Shown piece after piece: positions 34,328-45,497 of a stretch of 64,000 nt of DNA. Where the stretch lies: positions 61,226,253 through 61,290,252 of the forward strand of contig OZ026525.1 in the NCBI GenBank assembly GCA_964019695.1. The letters run 5' to 3'. The notes under the pieces are model-generated. The model saw nothing but the letters and a program-made list of their open reading frames with translations, was not told the DNA's origin and made no database searches. The translations under genes and the position numbers were made by a program. This DNA comes from Loripinus fragilis (Eukaryota; Mollusca; Bivalvia; Lucinida; Lucinidae). Each line of letters opens with the position of its first letter. Within the stretch, counting starts at the first letter, position 1.

Positions 34328-34566
34328 CCGAGGTTATAAAACTTTAACATGCTCAACTCAGCTGAGCATGGATTTAAAATGCTCATAGAAAGTAAAAAAC
34401 CCTCTAAAAACCAACGATTTTCCATGCATAGAAGACTCAGATGTCGTATTTATCCTGCTAATAAATGTTAAAATGCCAACTATTGTTGGCATTTAACATT
34501 TACAAGCAGGATAAATTTCATGCTCAGCTGAGTTGAGCATGAAGAAAAGTTTTACAACCTAGAGAC
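34328..34566. mobile_element. MITE with AGGTTATAAAACTTT ends, copy 1
   Basis: The ends GAGGTTATAAAACTTTAACA and AGTTTTACAACCTAGAG are inverted. Inside are CATGCTCAACTCAGCTGAGC and its complement. A related copy is at 42965-43165, and a partial one at 25120-25260. Confidence 0.7.
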
Positions 34567-34854
34567 CTAGTTGCAAGCCCCAATAGTTTTACTCAGGATG
34601 AGGTTCCATTTACTGTAAATACATAAATTTTCGCGAGAATTTTATTTCGCGAATAGCGTGAAAAGACATATTTGCCAATTGAAATTCGCGACAAGGGCAT
34701 GATTTACCCACATCAGTAAAAGACAGAGTGATTTCGCGAGGAATTTACTTTCACGAAGCTTCGCATGTGCGAAGTTTCGCGAAAATAAAACCCTCGCGAA
34801 ATTTTCCGAATTTACAGGGGCTTGACTGCATACAAGTATTGTAGTTCTGCTTAC

Positions 34855-34981
34855 AACAGTTGTGCTCCTACAGCGGGCAATGCCGGCAAACAAATTTGGT
34901 TGTGGGTTTCCCTCACTCAGTGGGCACGGGTTGATGTCAAGTTTGTCAAACTCAATATCTTTTCCAACCATGGCGGTAACC
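34855..34981 (-). CDS. GPR158-like gene, exon 2 (A2): Cache-EGF linker
   Basis: Acceptor TTTTCAG ends at 34982 and donor GTAAGC starts at 34854. One base completes the split Lys codon of exon 1, and the exon ends in phase 0. It encodes VTAMVGKDIEFDKLDINPCP, then NLFAGIARCRSTTV. It matches exon B2 in phase, position and the LDINxCP motif. The first two Cys of the EGF-like unit are here. Confidence 0.8.
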
Positions 34982-35510
34982 CTGAAAACACATACGAGGG
35001 GCATTTGGAAAGTTCTTAGCATGGCATCATAACTCCACAATGCGTCAATAAAATGCTAACAAATAATACGTTTTTGGAAACTAGAATTCAATGGCTACTT
35101 GATGGTTTAAGTTTTGTCTAAAAAGGAATCGGCATGAACGTGCAGCGCATGCTCAAAATGAGTAGGGTTTATACACTGGCTGAAATTGTAAGCAAAAATA
35201 TTGGGGGGACCTTATTTACTATCGTGGTTTGACAAATTAACGATTTGGTGCCAACATAAGTTTTATAAAAATATATTATGCGATCACTGCTTGCAGGACT
35301 TACACTTTTACATTCGAAAAATATTTACTAATAGAGAAATGGTAAACTTTCAAAAATGGGCCTTTTCTCAAGTTTTCTTCATACTTTTTCTATAAATTGT
35401 GTCACTACAGGAGCACGAAAAATGCCTATTGAGTATATGTTTTGCTTTATTTGTAGCGAACAATGCATGAAAACCATTTCGTCGCGCAAAAAGTGTGGCT
35501 TGTTTAGTTC

Positions 35511-38080
35511 CACACTGGTCAATGAAAACGCACCGGTGGTTGCCACAACGAGCTGGTGGTTGCATTTTTCAGCACAGGTGGTGGCGTAAAGGTAAACAAA
35601 TCTTTACCTGTTGACTTTATGATATATTTATAAACTTGCATTTATTTTATTTGTGATGACACCTGGCACACAGACCACCGGTAACAATGCAGTTTATGGC
35701 TCTGCCAAGCAATTGGTGATTTAATTCATGGTTTGGACTGCAAATCACACAAAGTTCTGGAGTTTTGCCGTGACAGGTGCTTTTTTCTAGTGTAACTGCC
35801 TAAACTGAGAGGAATATGCATGTCTAAGCACAGCTGTTATCAAATTTACATGTAATTACATCCATTTATTGAGGAATTTTATTACAACGCACAGGGAGCA
35901 TTTTTGACGCATTGATACAACGCACTGATGGTTACCTAGATGTGCCATGGTTGCTGGTGCAGACTCACCACATCATTCGTTGTTCAAATAAACGTTACAA
36001 AAATCGCAATTTCAACCAGCACATGATATTTCGATACTGTGAAGAAGGCTCAGACGAGCCTGTGCAGACGTGCAGACTCCGAAGAGCCTTTGCTGCCAGC
36101 ACAAGAGATCTTGATATTTATTATACTGTCCAGTGACTTTGCCTGCGCAAATGAGCAGACTCACCAGAGTATTCGCTGCTGGCGTGAATAGTACACAAAT
36201 CGCCATTTAAGGCAGCACAAGAGATTTTGTACAGTGACGAAGGCTAAGGCAAGCCTGTGCAAATGTGCAGACTCACCAGAGTATTCGCTGCTGGCGTGAA
36301 TAGCACACAAATCGCCATTTAAGGCAGCACAAGAGATTTTGTACAGTGACGAAGGCTAAGGTAAGCCTGTGCAAATGTGCAGACTCACCAGAGTATTCGC
36401 TGCTGGTGTGAATAGCACACAAATCGCCATTTAAGGCAGCACAATAGATTTTGTACAGTGACGAAGGCAGTCTGTGCAAATGTGCAGACTCGCCAGAGCC
36501 TTGGCTGCTCTCACACAATGGCATTCAATCGCCATTTGAGCCAACACACGAAAATTCTGAACTGTGACGAAGGCTCAGACTAGACCAAGCAAATGTGCAG
36601 ACTCGCCAAAGCCATCGCTGTTCGCTTGGATGGCACCCTAAAATAGTAAGTGAGTATCACAATCACAAACTGCAGACACAACAATCACGAGACACCAGGA
36701 AGATAAACTAAGCAAAGCAGCCAGCTCTCTCTCTCTTCCCCATCAAGATGATCGCAAAACAAGAATGGACATTTTTAGTAATAAAATATAGAACAATTAC
36801 AGAATCCTGTAATGAGAGTAACAATCAACAACGAATCAACAACAACAGAATCACCGCCTTAGAACAGACAGCAGCCTATATCTCTGGGGTGCTAAAATTG
36901 CATTTTACTGGTAACAAATCTTCGCCCTAGATTCTGCTGTTGTTGAAGCACAAAAATTTTAAGCTCGCATGGAGGTTTCTTAACTATTGTAATGTATCAT
37001 AATGGACAAACAATCTCTTTAAATTAAAAGCTTTGGGGCCAATCTGAAAAATAGGCGGAAAGACTCTCAAAGTGCGAACAGGGCTAGCTCTGGAGCGTCT
37101 CTGATGAGGCTACACATTTGCAGAGTCACGCTTGAGCCTTCATCAGTGTACAAAAACCACAAAATCTATGCCTATTGACTGTATGATTTCTTTATAAGCT
37201 TGCATTTATTTTACTTTTGATGACCCAATGCGCACAAACCGTCAGTAACATTGCAGTTTATAGCTCTGCAAAGCAATTTGCGTTTTAATTTATGGTTTGG
37301 CCGACAAATCCGACACAGTTGTGGAGTTTGACAGTGACAGGTGCTTTTTTTTATTGTGACTGCCTAACTTCAGGAAATTCTGCATGTCTAAGCACAGCTG
37401 CAGCTATGTTATCATAGTCCCATGAAATAACATCCATAAACGATTACTACTCTCTGTTTTCCTATGCTGAGAAGGATCTGGTAAGTCTGTACATTTGCAC
37501 AGGCTCACATGAGTCTTCCTCCTGGTACTGAAAATTTATGTACCGTTTATAAGAACAGTGAATGCTGTGGTGAGGCTGCACCAGCAACCATGGCACATCT
37601 AGGCAACCATCAGTGCGTTGTATCAATGCGTCAAAAAATGCTCCCACTGCGTTATAATAAAATTCCTCAATAAAACGTTAGCTAGTTTACCAAGAAAAAA
37701 GATACAAAGTGGTAATCGTTTTTTGGATGTTTTTTTAATGAAAAAAAGATAACAGCTGTGCTTAGACATGCACAGTCCCCTCAATTTAGGCAGTTACACT
37801 AGAAAAAGCACCTGTCACGGCAAAACTCCAGAACTTTGTTGGATTTGCAGTCCAAACAATGAATTAAATCACCAATTGCTTGGCAGAGCCATAAACTGCA
37901 ATGTTACCGGTGGTCTGTGCGCCAGTTGTCATCACAAATGAAATAAATGCAAGTTTATAAATGTATTATAAAGTCAACAGGTATAGATTTTTTTTACCTT
38001 TTACGCCACCACCTGTGCTGAAAAAAAGCAACCACCAGCTCGTTGTAGCAACCACCGGTGCGTTTACATTGACCAGTGTG
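35511..38080. mobile_element. 2.57-kb DNA element with CACACTGGTCAATG ends and 5-bp duplication
   Basis: The left CACACTGGTCAATG and right CATTGACCAGTGTG are exact inverted ends, and inverted homology continues inward for about 450-600 bp per side. AGTTC is duplicated at 35506-35510 and 38081-38085. The paralogous intron copy (minus strand near 24640-24636) has a single AGTTC and no element, which is an empty site. The interior holds a third, direct copy of the arm (37150-37440) and a tandem array, and no transposase. CAC-starting ends plus a 5-bp duplication recall Transib-type elements; hAT would give 8 bp. The class is an inference. Confidence 0.85.
36120..36620. repeat. 105-112-bp tandem repeat inside the transposon
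   Basis: About five units share GTGCAGACTCACCAGAG, ATCGCCATTTAAGGCAGCAC and GTACAGTGACGAAGGC. Unit starts are spaced 112 then 105 bp. Divergence grows toward the right. Confidence 0.85.
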
Positions 38081-39017
38081 AGTTCTGTATTCAAGAAAAT
38101 TATTCCTAATAACACTACCCCTACTATTCAAGAAGTGGGTGGGGTAACTTAACCCCTCACATTTTGTCGATGGCATAAGAACTTCTTATGGTATCGCGTT
38201 AACCATCACAAAATTGATTGATTTCTACTCTCAAGGTATTGTTACTTTTTTGTTTGCCACCGTTTTCAATTGAAATGAACCAGAACGTCAACTCATAACT
38301 AAACTTACTCTGCCCCATGGAAAGATTATAAGAGTTATCTTCCCTTTGTTCAGGTTTACAAAATTTCTTTTGTCATCAATACAAAGAGCATAAAGTGTGC
38401 TTGACGAAAATACCAATGCATAGCATTTAAAACTACTGTCGGTTATATATTTTCAAAATATGTGCATTAAGACATGCGATTTTTAGTCGAAAAAAAAATA
38501 GCGCATCGCTTTGGTTTCAAGACGGTTTTGGTATTGCTGTTCCAGTATTTAGTTATTAGAAACATCCAACTCGGCCATCGATTGTATAATAACTGTACCA
38601 GATTGTGGCCTACCAAATGGTAAAAAATTATCTAATTTCATGAACTTTTATTAATCTTCTGCGCACTTTTCAAGAGGTAAAGTGTTATTTTTTATTTCCA
38701 CTGAAATTTTGCATTTACCAGTATACAAACAGTACATGTATTCACAATAATATATTTCGTGTCAGCATTATAATATTCTCATGAAATTTGTTGCAAAACA
38801 TAGAAAAAATATATCTCTTAAAAATGATACCAAATATTATAGGGTTTGTAAATCGGTTACTGAGATAAAAGACCATGCTAAGAACTTTCCCAATGCCCCT
38901 CGTACATATACTTGAGGTGTAAAGTCGCAGAACATTTTACAAAATATCTTTCACATAACACGCAAGTTTGCACAGGTTTCATACTTAATACATGTCCTGC
39001 GATCGTTATAGCAATAA

Positions 39018-39186
39018 CACACCGGGTGGGCGGCATTCTAAAACGTTAATACTATCGACGAACTTAGATTAAGAATAGTTAGAACCAGACTATCGACAAA
39101 TGGCGATCGAAAACACTGTTTCTAGCTATTTTGATCAGCGTTCCTCGATTGTTAAGAGCGTTTTCGATTGCCGCCTATCCGGTGTG
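39018..39186. mobile_element. CACACCGG-ended MITE, copy 1
   Basis: The left CACACCGGGTGGGCGGC and right (reverse complement CACACCGGATAGGCGGC) ends are followed by ATCGACGAA-type inverted words. 169 bp, non-coding. Second copy at 43313-43508. Confidence 0.75.
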
Positions 39187-39489
39187 AATATAGAACTATC
39201 CAATGCATTTTAAGATTGTAATGATGTTTGCCTATGTCCCATAAATTACGAGTACGCCATGCTTAGAGGGCTTAAAGCATTGGCATTGATTCTCTATTTT
39301 AGAAATTTGTTATCATGCTATCAACAGAGCAAATTATACTATACATGTTTGGAGGACATCTCCACAACACAAGGACCTCACCCATAACACGTTTTCTTCG
39401 TATTTAATAAACATACACAACTATGTTAACTCTACGTGTTTAGACATTTAAGTAGTAATGACGCAATCAAAGAACATTTGGCAGCCAGA

Positions 39490-40980
39490 ACAAATTTAAA
39501 GAAGAAACTTTGGTAATAAGAGCATATTGACTGAGGAAAATTAGATTGAGGAACTTTTGGTAGTAAGAGCATATTAACTGATGAAAAGTGTTAGTAAGTT
39601 CATATTAATTGATGGATCTTTGGTGATAAGAGCATATTAACTGAGAAAATAGGTAGCAAGTACAAACAACTGAGGAACTTTTAGTAGTAAGAGCATATTT
39701 ACTGAGGATGATTGTTACTAAGTCCATATTAATTGAGGAATCTTTGGTAATAAGAGCGTATTAACTGAGGAAAAGTGTTAGTAAGTTCATATTAATTGAG
39801 GAATCTTTGGCGATATGAGCGTGTTAACTGAGGAAAATTAGTAGCAAGTACTTATTGAGGAACTTTTGGTAGTAAGGGTATATTAACTGAGGAAAATTGT
39901 TAGTAAGTTCATATCAATTGAGGAATCTTTGGTAGTAAGAGCATATTAACCGAGGAAAAGTGTTAGTAAGTTCATATTTATTGAGGAATCTTTGGAAATA
40001 AGACCATATTAACTGAGGAAAATTATTAGCAATCATATTGATTGAGAAATCTTTGGTAATAAGAGCATATTAACTGAGGAAAACTGGTAGTAAGAGCATA
40101 TTGAAGAAACAACTTTGGTGGTAAGAGCATATTGAAGAAACCTTGGTAGTAAGAGCACATTAACTGAGGAACGTTGCTTGTAAGTTCCTATTAACTGAGG
40201 AATCTTTGGTAATAAGAGTGTAATAACTGACGAAAATTGGTAGTAAGAGCATATTGAAGAAATTTTGATATGAAGAGTATATAAACTAAGGAAAATTGTT
40301 AGTAAGGTCATATTTATTGAGGAAACTTTGGTAATAAAAGCGTATTTACTGACGAAAACTGTTTGGAGTTTCATACTAATTGAGGAATCATTGGTGATAA
40401 GAGCAGATCAACTGAGGAAAATTAGTACTAAGAGCATATTGAAGAAACTTTGGTGGTAAGAGCATATTAACTGAGGAAAAGTGTTAGTTAGTTCATATTC
40501 TTCTCGGAAACTTTGGAAATAAGAGCATATTAACTGAGGAAAATTAGTAGCTAGAGCATATTGAAGAAACTTTGGTGGTAAGAGCATATTAACTGAGGAA
40601 AAGTGTTAGTTAGTTCATATTTTTCTCGGAAACTTTGGAAATAAGAGCATATTAACTGAGGAAAATTAGTAGCTAGAGCATATTGAAGAATCTTGGGTGG
40701 TAAAAGCATATTAACTGAGGAAAAGTGTTGGTAAGTTCATATTAATTGAGGAATATTTGGTAATAAGAGCATATTAAATGACGAAAATTGGTGTTAAGAG
40801 CATATTGAAGAAACTTTGGTAGTAATAGCATACTGAAGAAACCTTGGTAGTAAAAGCGAATTGAAGAAACTTTGGTAGTAAGAGCAGTTTGAAGAAACTT
40901 TGGTAGTAAAAGCATTTTGAAGAAATTTTGGTAGTAAGAGCATATTAACTGAGGAAAATTGTTAGGAAGGTCATATAAGA
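39490..40980. repeat. 31/63-bp satellite, about 1.5 kb
   Basis: Alternating half-units of about 31 bp (GAATCTTTGGTAATAAGAGC-ATATTAACT and GAGGAAAAGTGTTAGTAAGT-TCATATTAATT) form a 63-bp higher-order repeat, with many units lacking a half. It lies within intron 1. Confidence 0.85.
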
Positions 40981-40984
40981 GGGT

Positions 40985-41291
40985 CTGGATGGGGTATAAT
41001 GATTAGTAAATAATTGCCCTTTTTTATAATGAATAGTGAATAATGAGCCAAAAAAATGAATAGTAAATAATGAGGGCCTAAAAATTAATGAATAATCCAA
41101 TTTTTTTTAATGAATTGAAGAAAAAAATTAATGAATAGTGAATAATCAGATTTTGTTGCCACCTTTCTTACTTTTAATGAATAATTGGTCTTATTTTAAT
41201 GAATAACCCAAAATTTTAATGAGATATATAATGGGCTATTTTTTTTTAATAAATAGTGATTACCAGACCCCCCCCCCCATCCAGACCCTCA
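40985..41291. mobile_element. GAGGGTCTGGATGGGG-ended MITE with AATGAATAGT simple repeats
   Basis: The ends GAGGGTCTGGATGGGG and CCCCATCCAGACCCTC are inverted. The interior is a decayed AATGAATAGTGAATAATGA-type array. ATAT flanks lie on both sides, but the target duplication is not secure. Confidence 0.75.
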
Positions 41292-41397
41292 TATTAAAGG
41301 GTGCAGAGTGAGTCTGAAATGCAAGCCAAACCATCTGTCGCAAAATGTCAAAAAATAACAAATTCAAACCAATCTTTCAGGCATACCATCAGAGTGA

Positions 41398-41460
41398 TAA
41401 ACAATTTTGATCCAGATAAGGTCCGACGTTCTATTCTGCCTTATCTGCACCCAAACTGTT
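41398..41460. repeat. H1 hairpin copy 3 (diverged)
   Basis: TTTGATCCAGATAAGG and CCTTATCTGCACCCAAAC are inverted, with a GTCCGACGTTCTATT loop. Confidence 0.6.
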
Positions 41461-41555
41461 GGAACGGCTATCAGCAAGAGTTAACCCTTAAAGTGACAGC
41501 CACAACAAAAGTCGTCTGCTTTTGTCGTCTGTTGAAATGTTTTAGAAGACTCTTC

Positions 41556-41619
41556 GACAAACAGTGTAGATCCAGATCAGACATCCGGAGCAGTCTGATC
41601 TGGATCCACACTGTTTGCC
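41556..41619. repeat. H1 hairpin copy 4
   Basis: GACAAACAGTGTAGATCCAG and CTGGATCCACACTGTTTGCC are inverted ends around CAGACATCCGGAGCAGTCTG. Confidence 0.8.
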
Positions 41620-41746
41620 TCTATATTTACACTACCAATAATAATACATGAATCAAACACGTGCAGCAGAAGACGTATGCAGACAACATTATCGGGTGCA
41701 GTTATTGCTAGCGCTTTAAGGGTTAACGGTCTCCGGTTTTACTCAC

Positions 41747-42699
41747 TTAGGTCTCCTAAGATAGGTCCACAAATGGTATCTTGTCATAAATTCCACAACC
41801 GGCGCTGCCATACTCACAATCCATTTATTCGAACGTCCACAGTCAAAATATGGCCGGGAAAGAACCACGGGTACTTGAAACTGATAAGCTACCGGAGGTC
41901 CGAAAAATGTCTGGCCTCTGAAATCACCACTTGAGAAACTTCCGGTGGTTTTTGATTCGCGTAGGCCGATTGTGTAGATTGATGATTTTCGTATGTCTGA
42001 CTTATCATCAGGCCACCAAAAGTCGTAGGAATATGATGTATACGGGCAGTAGTTATAGCTAGGGTCAGTGTAGTTAGTCTCAAAATCCTCTGTGAATACG
42101 TGCCCGTCAACACTTTGCTGTGCTGGTTCCCGAAACAAGTTGATGGGTTCCTTGTATCTGTCTCTTTTCCACGCTCGAATTCCAAACAACGGCAGAGTTC
42201 GATTGAAATACACAGTCGAGTCCCAGTTTGGGTATGAACTATTATTGTCAAACCAGATAGCAGACCCATGTATCCAATCAGCGCCCGCCGATACCTCAGC
42301 CGCAGACGACATGTAGAAGTTGATTATACTCGGTTCGTAGTTGTAAAACTTTGAAAGGTTGAATTGTCCATAAACGAAACTATAGTAGATTGCCTTAGAA
42401 AACGCCAGGCTGTGTAAATGTGCTAGAACCGATCTGTTTGCAGATATCCTGCTGCTGAGTATATCAGGATACAGAGGAATTTGCGCAATCATATCCTTTG
42501 ATAGTTGAAGCTCCCACCTAGGTTTGAGATAACAGTTCGATCCTGTAACGTTTCTCATTTTTTCCAAAGTAAAATCGAGTAAATCCGGTTCTCTGTAAGT
42601 GGTACCTTCCTGGTCTCCGTACGCTGACCTTGCAAAAGCAAACAACAGAGTTGTCACCATGACGACAAAATAGGAGCTTCTCGAATACCGATCCATCAT
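41747..42699 (-). CDS. GPR158-like gene, exon 1 (A1): signal peptide and first Cache domain
   Basis: ATG at 42699 (a second ATG follows directly) opens 317 codons. Residues 11-24 (YFVVMVTTLLFAFA) form a signal-peptide core with a likely cleavage after SAYG. The ectodomain has at least six N-glycosylation sequons. From residue 130 it follows the Cache pattern seen in B1: ADWIHGSAIWFDN, LPLFGIRAWKRD, GQTFFGPPVAY, then SRPYFDCGRSNKWIVSMAAP near residues 281-300. The last block is, from memory, a hallmark of the GPR158/179 extracellular domain, which in vertebrates is reported to bind glycine. The exon ends in phase 2 at donor GTGAGT (41746-41741) and joins exon 2 through Lys. I expect entry to the secretory pathway and display at the cell surface. 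Confidence 0.85.
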
Positions 42700-42723
42700 A
42701 GAAGCATCAGCGTCTGAAATGAA

Positions 42724-42731
42724 TGACGTCA
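42724..42731. promoter_or_regulatory. CRE-type palindrome TGACGTCA near the start of the GPR158-like gene
   Basis: A full TGACGTCA lies 25 bp upstream of the first ATG of exon A1. An ATTTCAG just downstream of it in gene orientation could instead be a splice acceptor for a 5' UTR exon, in which case the palindrome is intronic. No TATA box or Inr was identified. Confidence 0.25.
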
Positions 42732-42834
42732 GAATAATGCTGGGATTTTTTTATGATTTTTTTTTTGTCGTCTGCTGACTTTTTTTCAAAATTTACTTTA
42801 AAAAAAAAATCAGGAACACTATCAGAGTGTCAAA

Positions 42835-42897
42835 CGGTTAGGATCCAGATCAGACCCGACATAAGTCGGGCCTGATCTGGGGTCCTAACTGTCTGCA
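42835..42897. repeat. H1 hairpin copy 5
   Basis: GGATCCAGATCAGACCCGAC and GTCGGGCCTGATCTGGGGTC are inverted. It is flanked further out by GTCGTCTGCTGA and TCAACAGACGAC, suggesting a larger element with GTCGTCTG ends. Confidence 0.75.
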
Positions 42898-42964
42898 AAG
42901 ATTATCAACAGACGACAAAATTCGCCGCTGGCTGGCAAAGAGTTTAAGTATAGTCTGTCCGGCC

Positions 42965-43165
42965 GAGGTTATATTTTTCTTTTAGACTATGAAATTTCAA
43001 TTGCTCATAAAAGGTAAAATGCAGAAAAATGAAGACTATGATTGCTGTAAAATTCTCAGATGTTGCATTATTAATGCTAATAAATTTTAAAATGCCAACA
43101 ATTGTTGACATTTTAACATTTATGAGCAGTTGAGCTGAGCATGACAAAGGTTTTATAACCTCGTG
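42965..43165. mobile_element. MITE related to 34328-34566, copy 2
   Basis: Shares the GAGGTTATA-type end, ATGCTAATAAATTTTAAAAT, CCAACAATTGTTGACATTT, GAGCTGAGCATGAC and the GGTTTTATAACCTC end. Confidence 0.65.
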
Positions 43166-43312
43166 GCCTTTCTTTTTTTTTCTTTTTCTTTTTTTTTTAA
43201 TCTTGGGAACGTTCCCAAAACTAACAGCATCGAAAATCAGGTGGGCTGTCATTTCATTTTTAAAAGCTATCCACCGCTAGAGAGGTTCACGGGAACTTTG
43301 GACTTGCAAGTA

Positions 43313-43508
43313 CACACCGGATAGGCGGCAATCGAAAACGCTTTTAACAATCGACGAAAGCGGATCAAAAATCGCTAGAAACAGTGTTTTTCGGTTGCCA
43401 TTTGTCGCCATTCGGGCGACAAATGACAATTGAAAACTCCGTTTCTAACTATTTTTGATCTACGTTCGTCGATAGTAGTGCGTTTTGGATTGCCGCCTGT
43501 GCGGTGTG
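43313..43508. mobile_element. CACACCGG-ended MITE, copy 2
   Basis: Left CACACCGGATAGGCGGCAAT and right GCCGCCTGTGCGGTGTG ends, with near-palindromic interior (TTTGTCGCC, ATTCG, GGCGACAAA). 196 bp. It is better preserved than 39018-39186. Confidence 0.8.
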
Positions 43509-43856
43509 ATATAGTTTGCCCTTTGCTTCCATCATTGTGCCAGCACTTACACGAGATTTTGCGAATGCACCTGCCGACGTATCCAGCAAAGCTAGAGGAC
43601 TAACGTTTGGTCTGAGCCTTCATCTACACCCATATTGTGTGTAATACACGAGAAACACCCGAGTATCGGAGTAATATATACCATGTCACGAGAACATAAT
43701 CGAACAATAAAGACGCAGATCACCATGTGCGTCCTAGCAGACTGATCGAAGCCATTTCTATTTGTTGCCCAGAGAGTACAAAATGAATCTAGCCAGTCTT
43801 TGAAGCTGAGTAGTACTTGGTCTCACACCCCGAAGAAATGTATAATATAATTGAGC

Positions 43857-44075
43857 CATGGTATGTGATTTCCAACAATAAGGCATTTTGACATGTGTAG
43901 ACTCAGATGAACCTGTGCAGCCCCCTTTGAAGCTTATGTTCAGTCAGTAGCTTAACAATCATAGAATACTCAAACGACTAGCAAAGGCTCTGATCAGACT
44001 GCGCATATGCGCAGGCTGATTTGAGGCTTTGCTGGTCGCAGATACCACACTGTTGGAAATCTCATGCACTGGCTC
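43857..44075. repeat. H2 hairpin copy 2
   Basis: The ends ATGTGATTTCCAACAATAAG and CTGTTGGAAATCTCATGCA are inverted. The interior contains the H2 words AGCAAAGGCTCTGATCAGAC and GTGTAGACTCAGATGA. Confidence 0.75.
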
Positions 44076-44307
44076 AGATTACTTGACTTTTTGGTTACTG
44101 TAAAGGCGGAACCTCATGAATGCGTAATTAGGGCTTGTCAACGTTAGACATATAGGATAAACAGCTGAAAATGAGGTGTGGTTTTATTTAAAAGTAACTG
44201 TATCATCTTGCGCCATTACTCAGTAAAGACGCAAACCACATAATTTAGTCCTTAAAACGCCAGCAAAATAACTGCCTCTTAAAATGTCTATTTTAAATAA
44301 GCAAAGA

Positions 44308-44363
44308 GGCAAACATTGTGGACCAAGATCAGACTGCTCTGATCTGGGTCCACACTGTTTGTT
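44308..44363. repeat. H1 hairpin copy 6
   Basis: GGCAAACATTGTGGACCAAG and GGTCCACACTGTTTGTT are inverted ends around ATCAGACTGCTCTGAT. Confidence 0.75.
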
Positions 44364-44779
44364 TATTAGGCTTTGAGTATTTTAGTGGACGACAAAAACA
44401 TACATTTTGTGATTATGCGCTTTAAGAGTTAATAAATGTGACGGTTAGGAGTTTCACGAAATGCACGCACGTTTGCGTGGCCCAAAAAGTTTATTAACTC
44501 TTTACCAAATTATAAATAAAACCCGATTTCCTTTCCTTAGCAAATGAACTAGCCGAACCACGCCCATATGCTAGTATGAATATTAAAGTTGCAGCCTTAA
44601 CAGTAAGCGAAAAGTCTATAAATACTGGGATGAGGCTAAGTTTGTAGTTGACATCTCCATGCATTATCATTAACTCACAGGCATTACGCTTCAGTGAAGA
44701 ATGACGCCCATTGTCGTGCTGAATATTTCATGTACCATACTCCTCTCCAATTTTTATCGTGGTACAGTTTTATGAGCCG

Positions 44780-45337
44780 CGACATGTGATTTCCAACAAT
44801 GTGGCGTTTCAGACGAGAATCTGCAGTCTCCTTTTAAAGCTGCATAGTCTGTAACTTTTGATCTTTTAATTTTTGAATTAATGTTTCTATTTTTCAAGAA
44901 CACAGTAAAAAACTAAAATTCAGGTATACATTTTACCTTACAAATCATCAGTATCAAAACAACAGCATTTATGTTAAAAATTGACTGTCAATAATTATTG
45001 GAGGGACGCAAATAATTACCAACGAGAGAAAAACACCTGTTTTTATAAGATAGTTCACTTTTCCATGCAGTATTCAGCTAAAATGAACAGATGTATTGTG
45101 AAAACTTAACTTAATTCTGCTTTTACAAATGATTTTAAAAGAAAAGATTTTTTTTGAAAAATGTTCATAGTTGCAGACTTAGTCTCTTTAAGCTTAGAGG
45201 CCCCAAATGATGTTTGGTCAGTAGCTTAGTATTCATAGAATATTCAAGCGACCAGCAAAGGCTCTGATCAAATTGCGCGTATGCGCAGGCTGGCCTGAGC
45301 CCTTGCTTGTCGCACATACTTATTGTAAGAAATCTCA
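44780..45337. repeat. H2 hairpin copy 3, split by a MITE
   Basis: GACATGTGATTTCCAACAAT at the left and AAGAAATCTCATGTCACGAC at the right are the H2 ends. The 44838-45187 MITE interrupts it. Confidence 0.75.
44838..45187. mobile_element. TTAA-flanked MITE (Kolobok-type?), copy 2
   Basis: 350 bp, closely similar to 23947-24301, with TTAA at 44834-44837 and 45188-45191. It sits inside an H2 hairpin, so it is younger than that hairpin. Confidence 0.8.
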
Positions 45338-45434
45338 TGTCACGACTTGATTATGTATATATTTACAAGCAGAGTGAGCGAGCGAGTGAGCATGCTAGTG
45401 AAAGACAGCAAGTATAAATACCATTAATCTCAAA

Positions 45435-45497
45435 TACTTTGGATCCAGATCAGGCTCAGCGTTCTGTCGGGCTTGATCTGGATCCAAACTATTTACA
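45435..45497. repeat. H1 hairpin copy 7
   Basis: TTTGGATCCAGATCAGGCTC and GGGCTTGATCTGGATCCAAA are inverted ends. Confidence 0.75.

Larger units (their letters stand above)
35029..38930. repeat. Inverted copy of the B1-B2 intron (with later insertion)
   Basis: Read on the plus strand, 35029-35510 and 38086-38930 match the minus-strand reading of about 25140-23490, for example TTTTGGAAACTAGAATTCAA, CAGCGCATGCTCAAAATGAG, AAGAAGTGGGTGGGGTAAC and CCATGCTAAGAACTTTCC. In gene orientation, intron A1-A2 therefore holds this block inverted. The 2.57-kb gap between the two parts is the 35511-38080 transposon. A second, oppositely oriented ATGCTAAGAACTTTCC lies beside exon A2 (about 35005-35023), so short inverted repeats bound the block. 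Confidence 0.8.
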
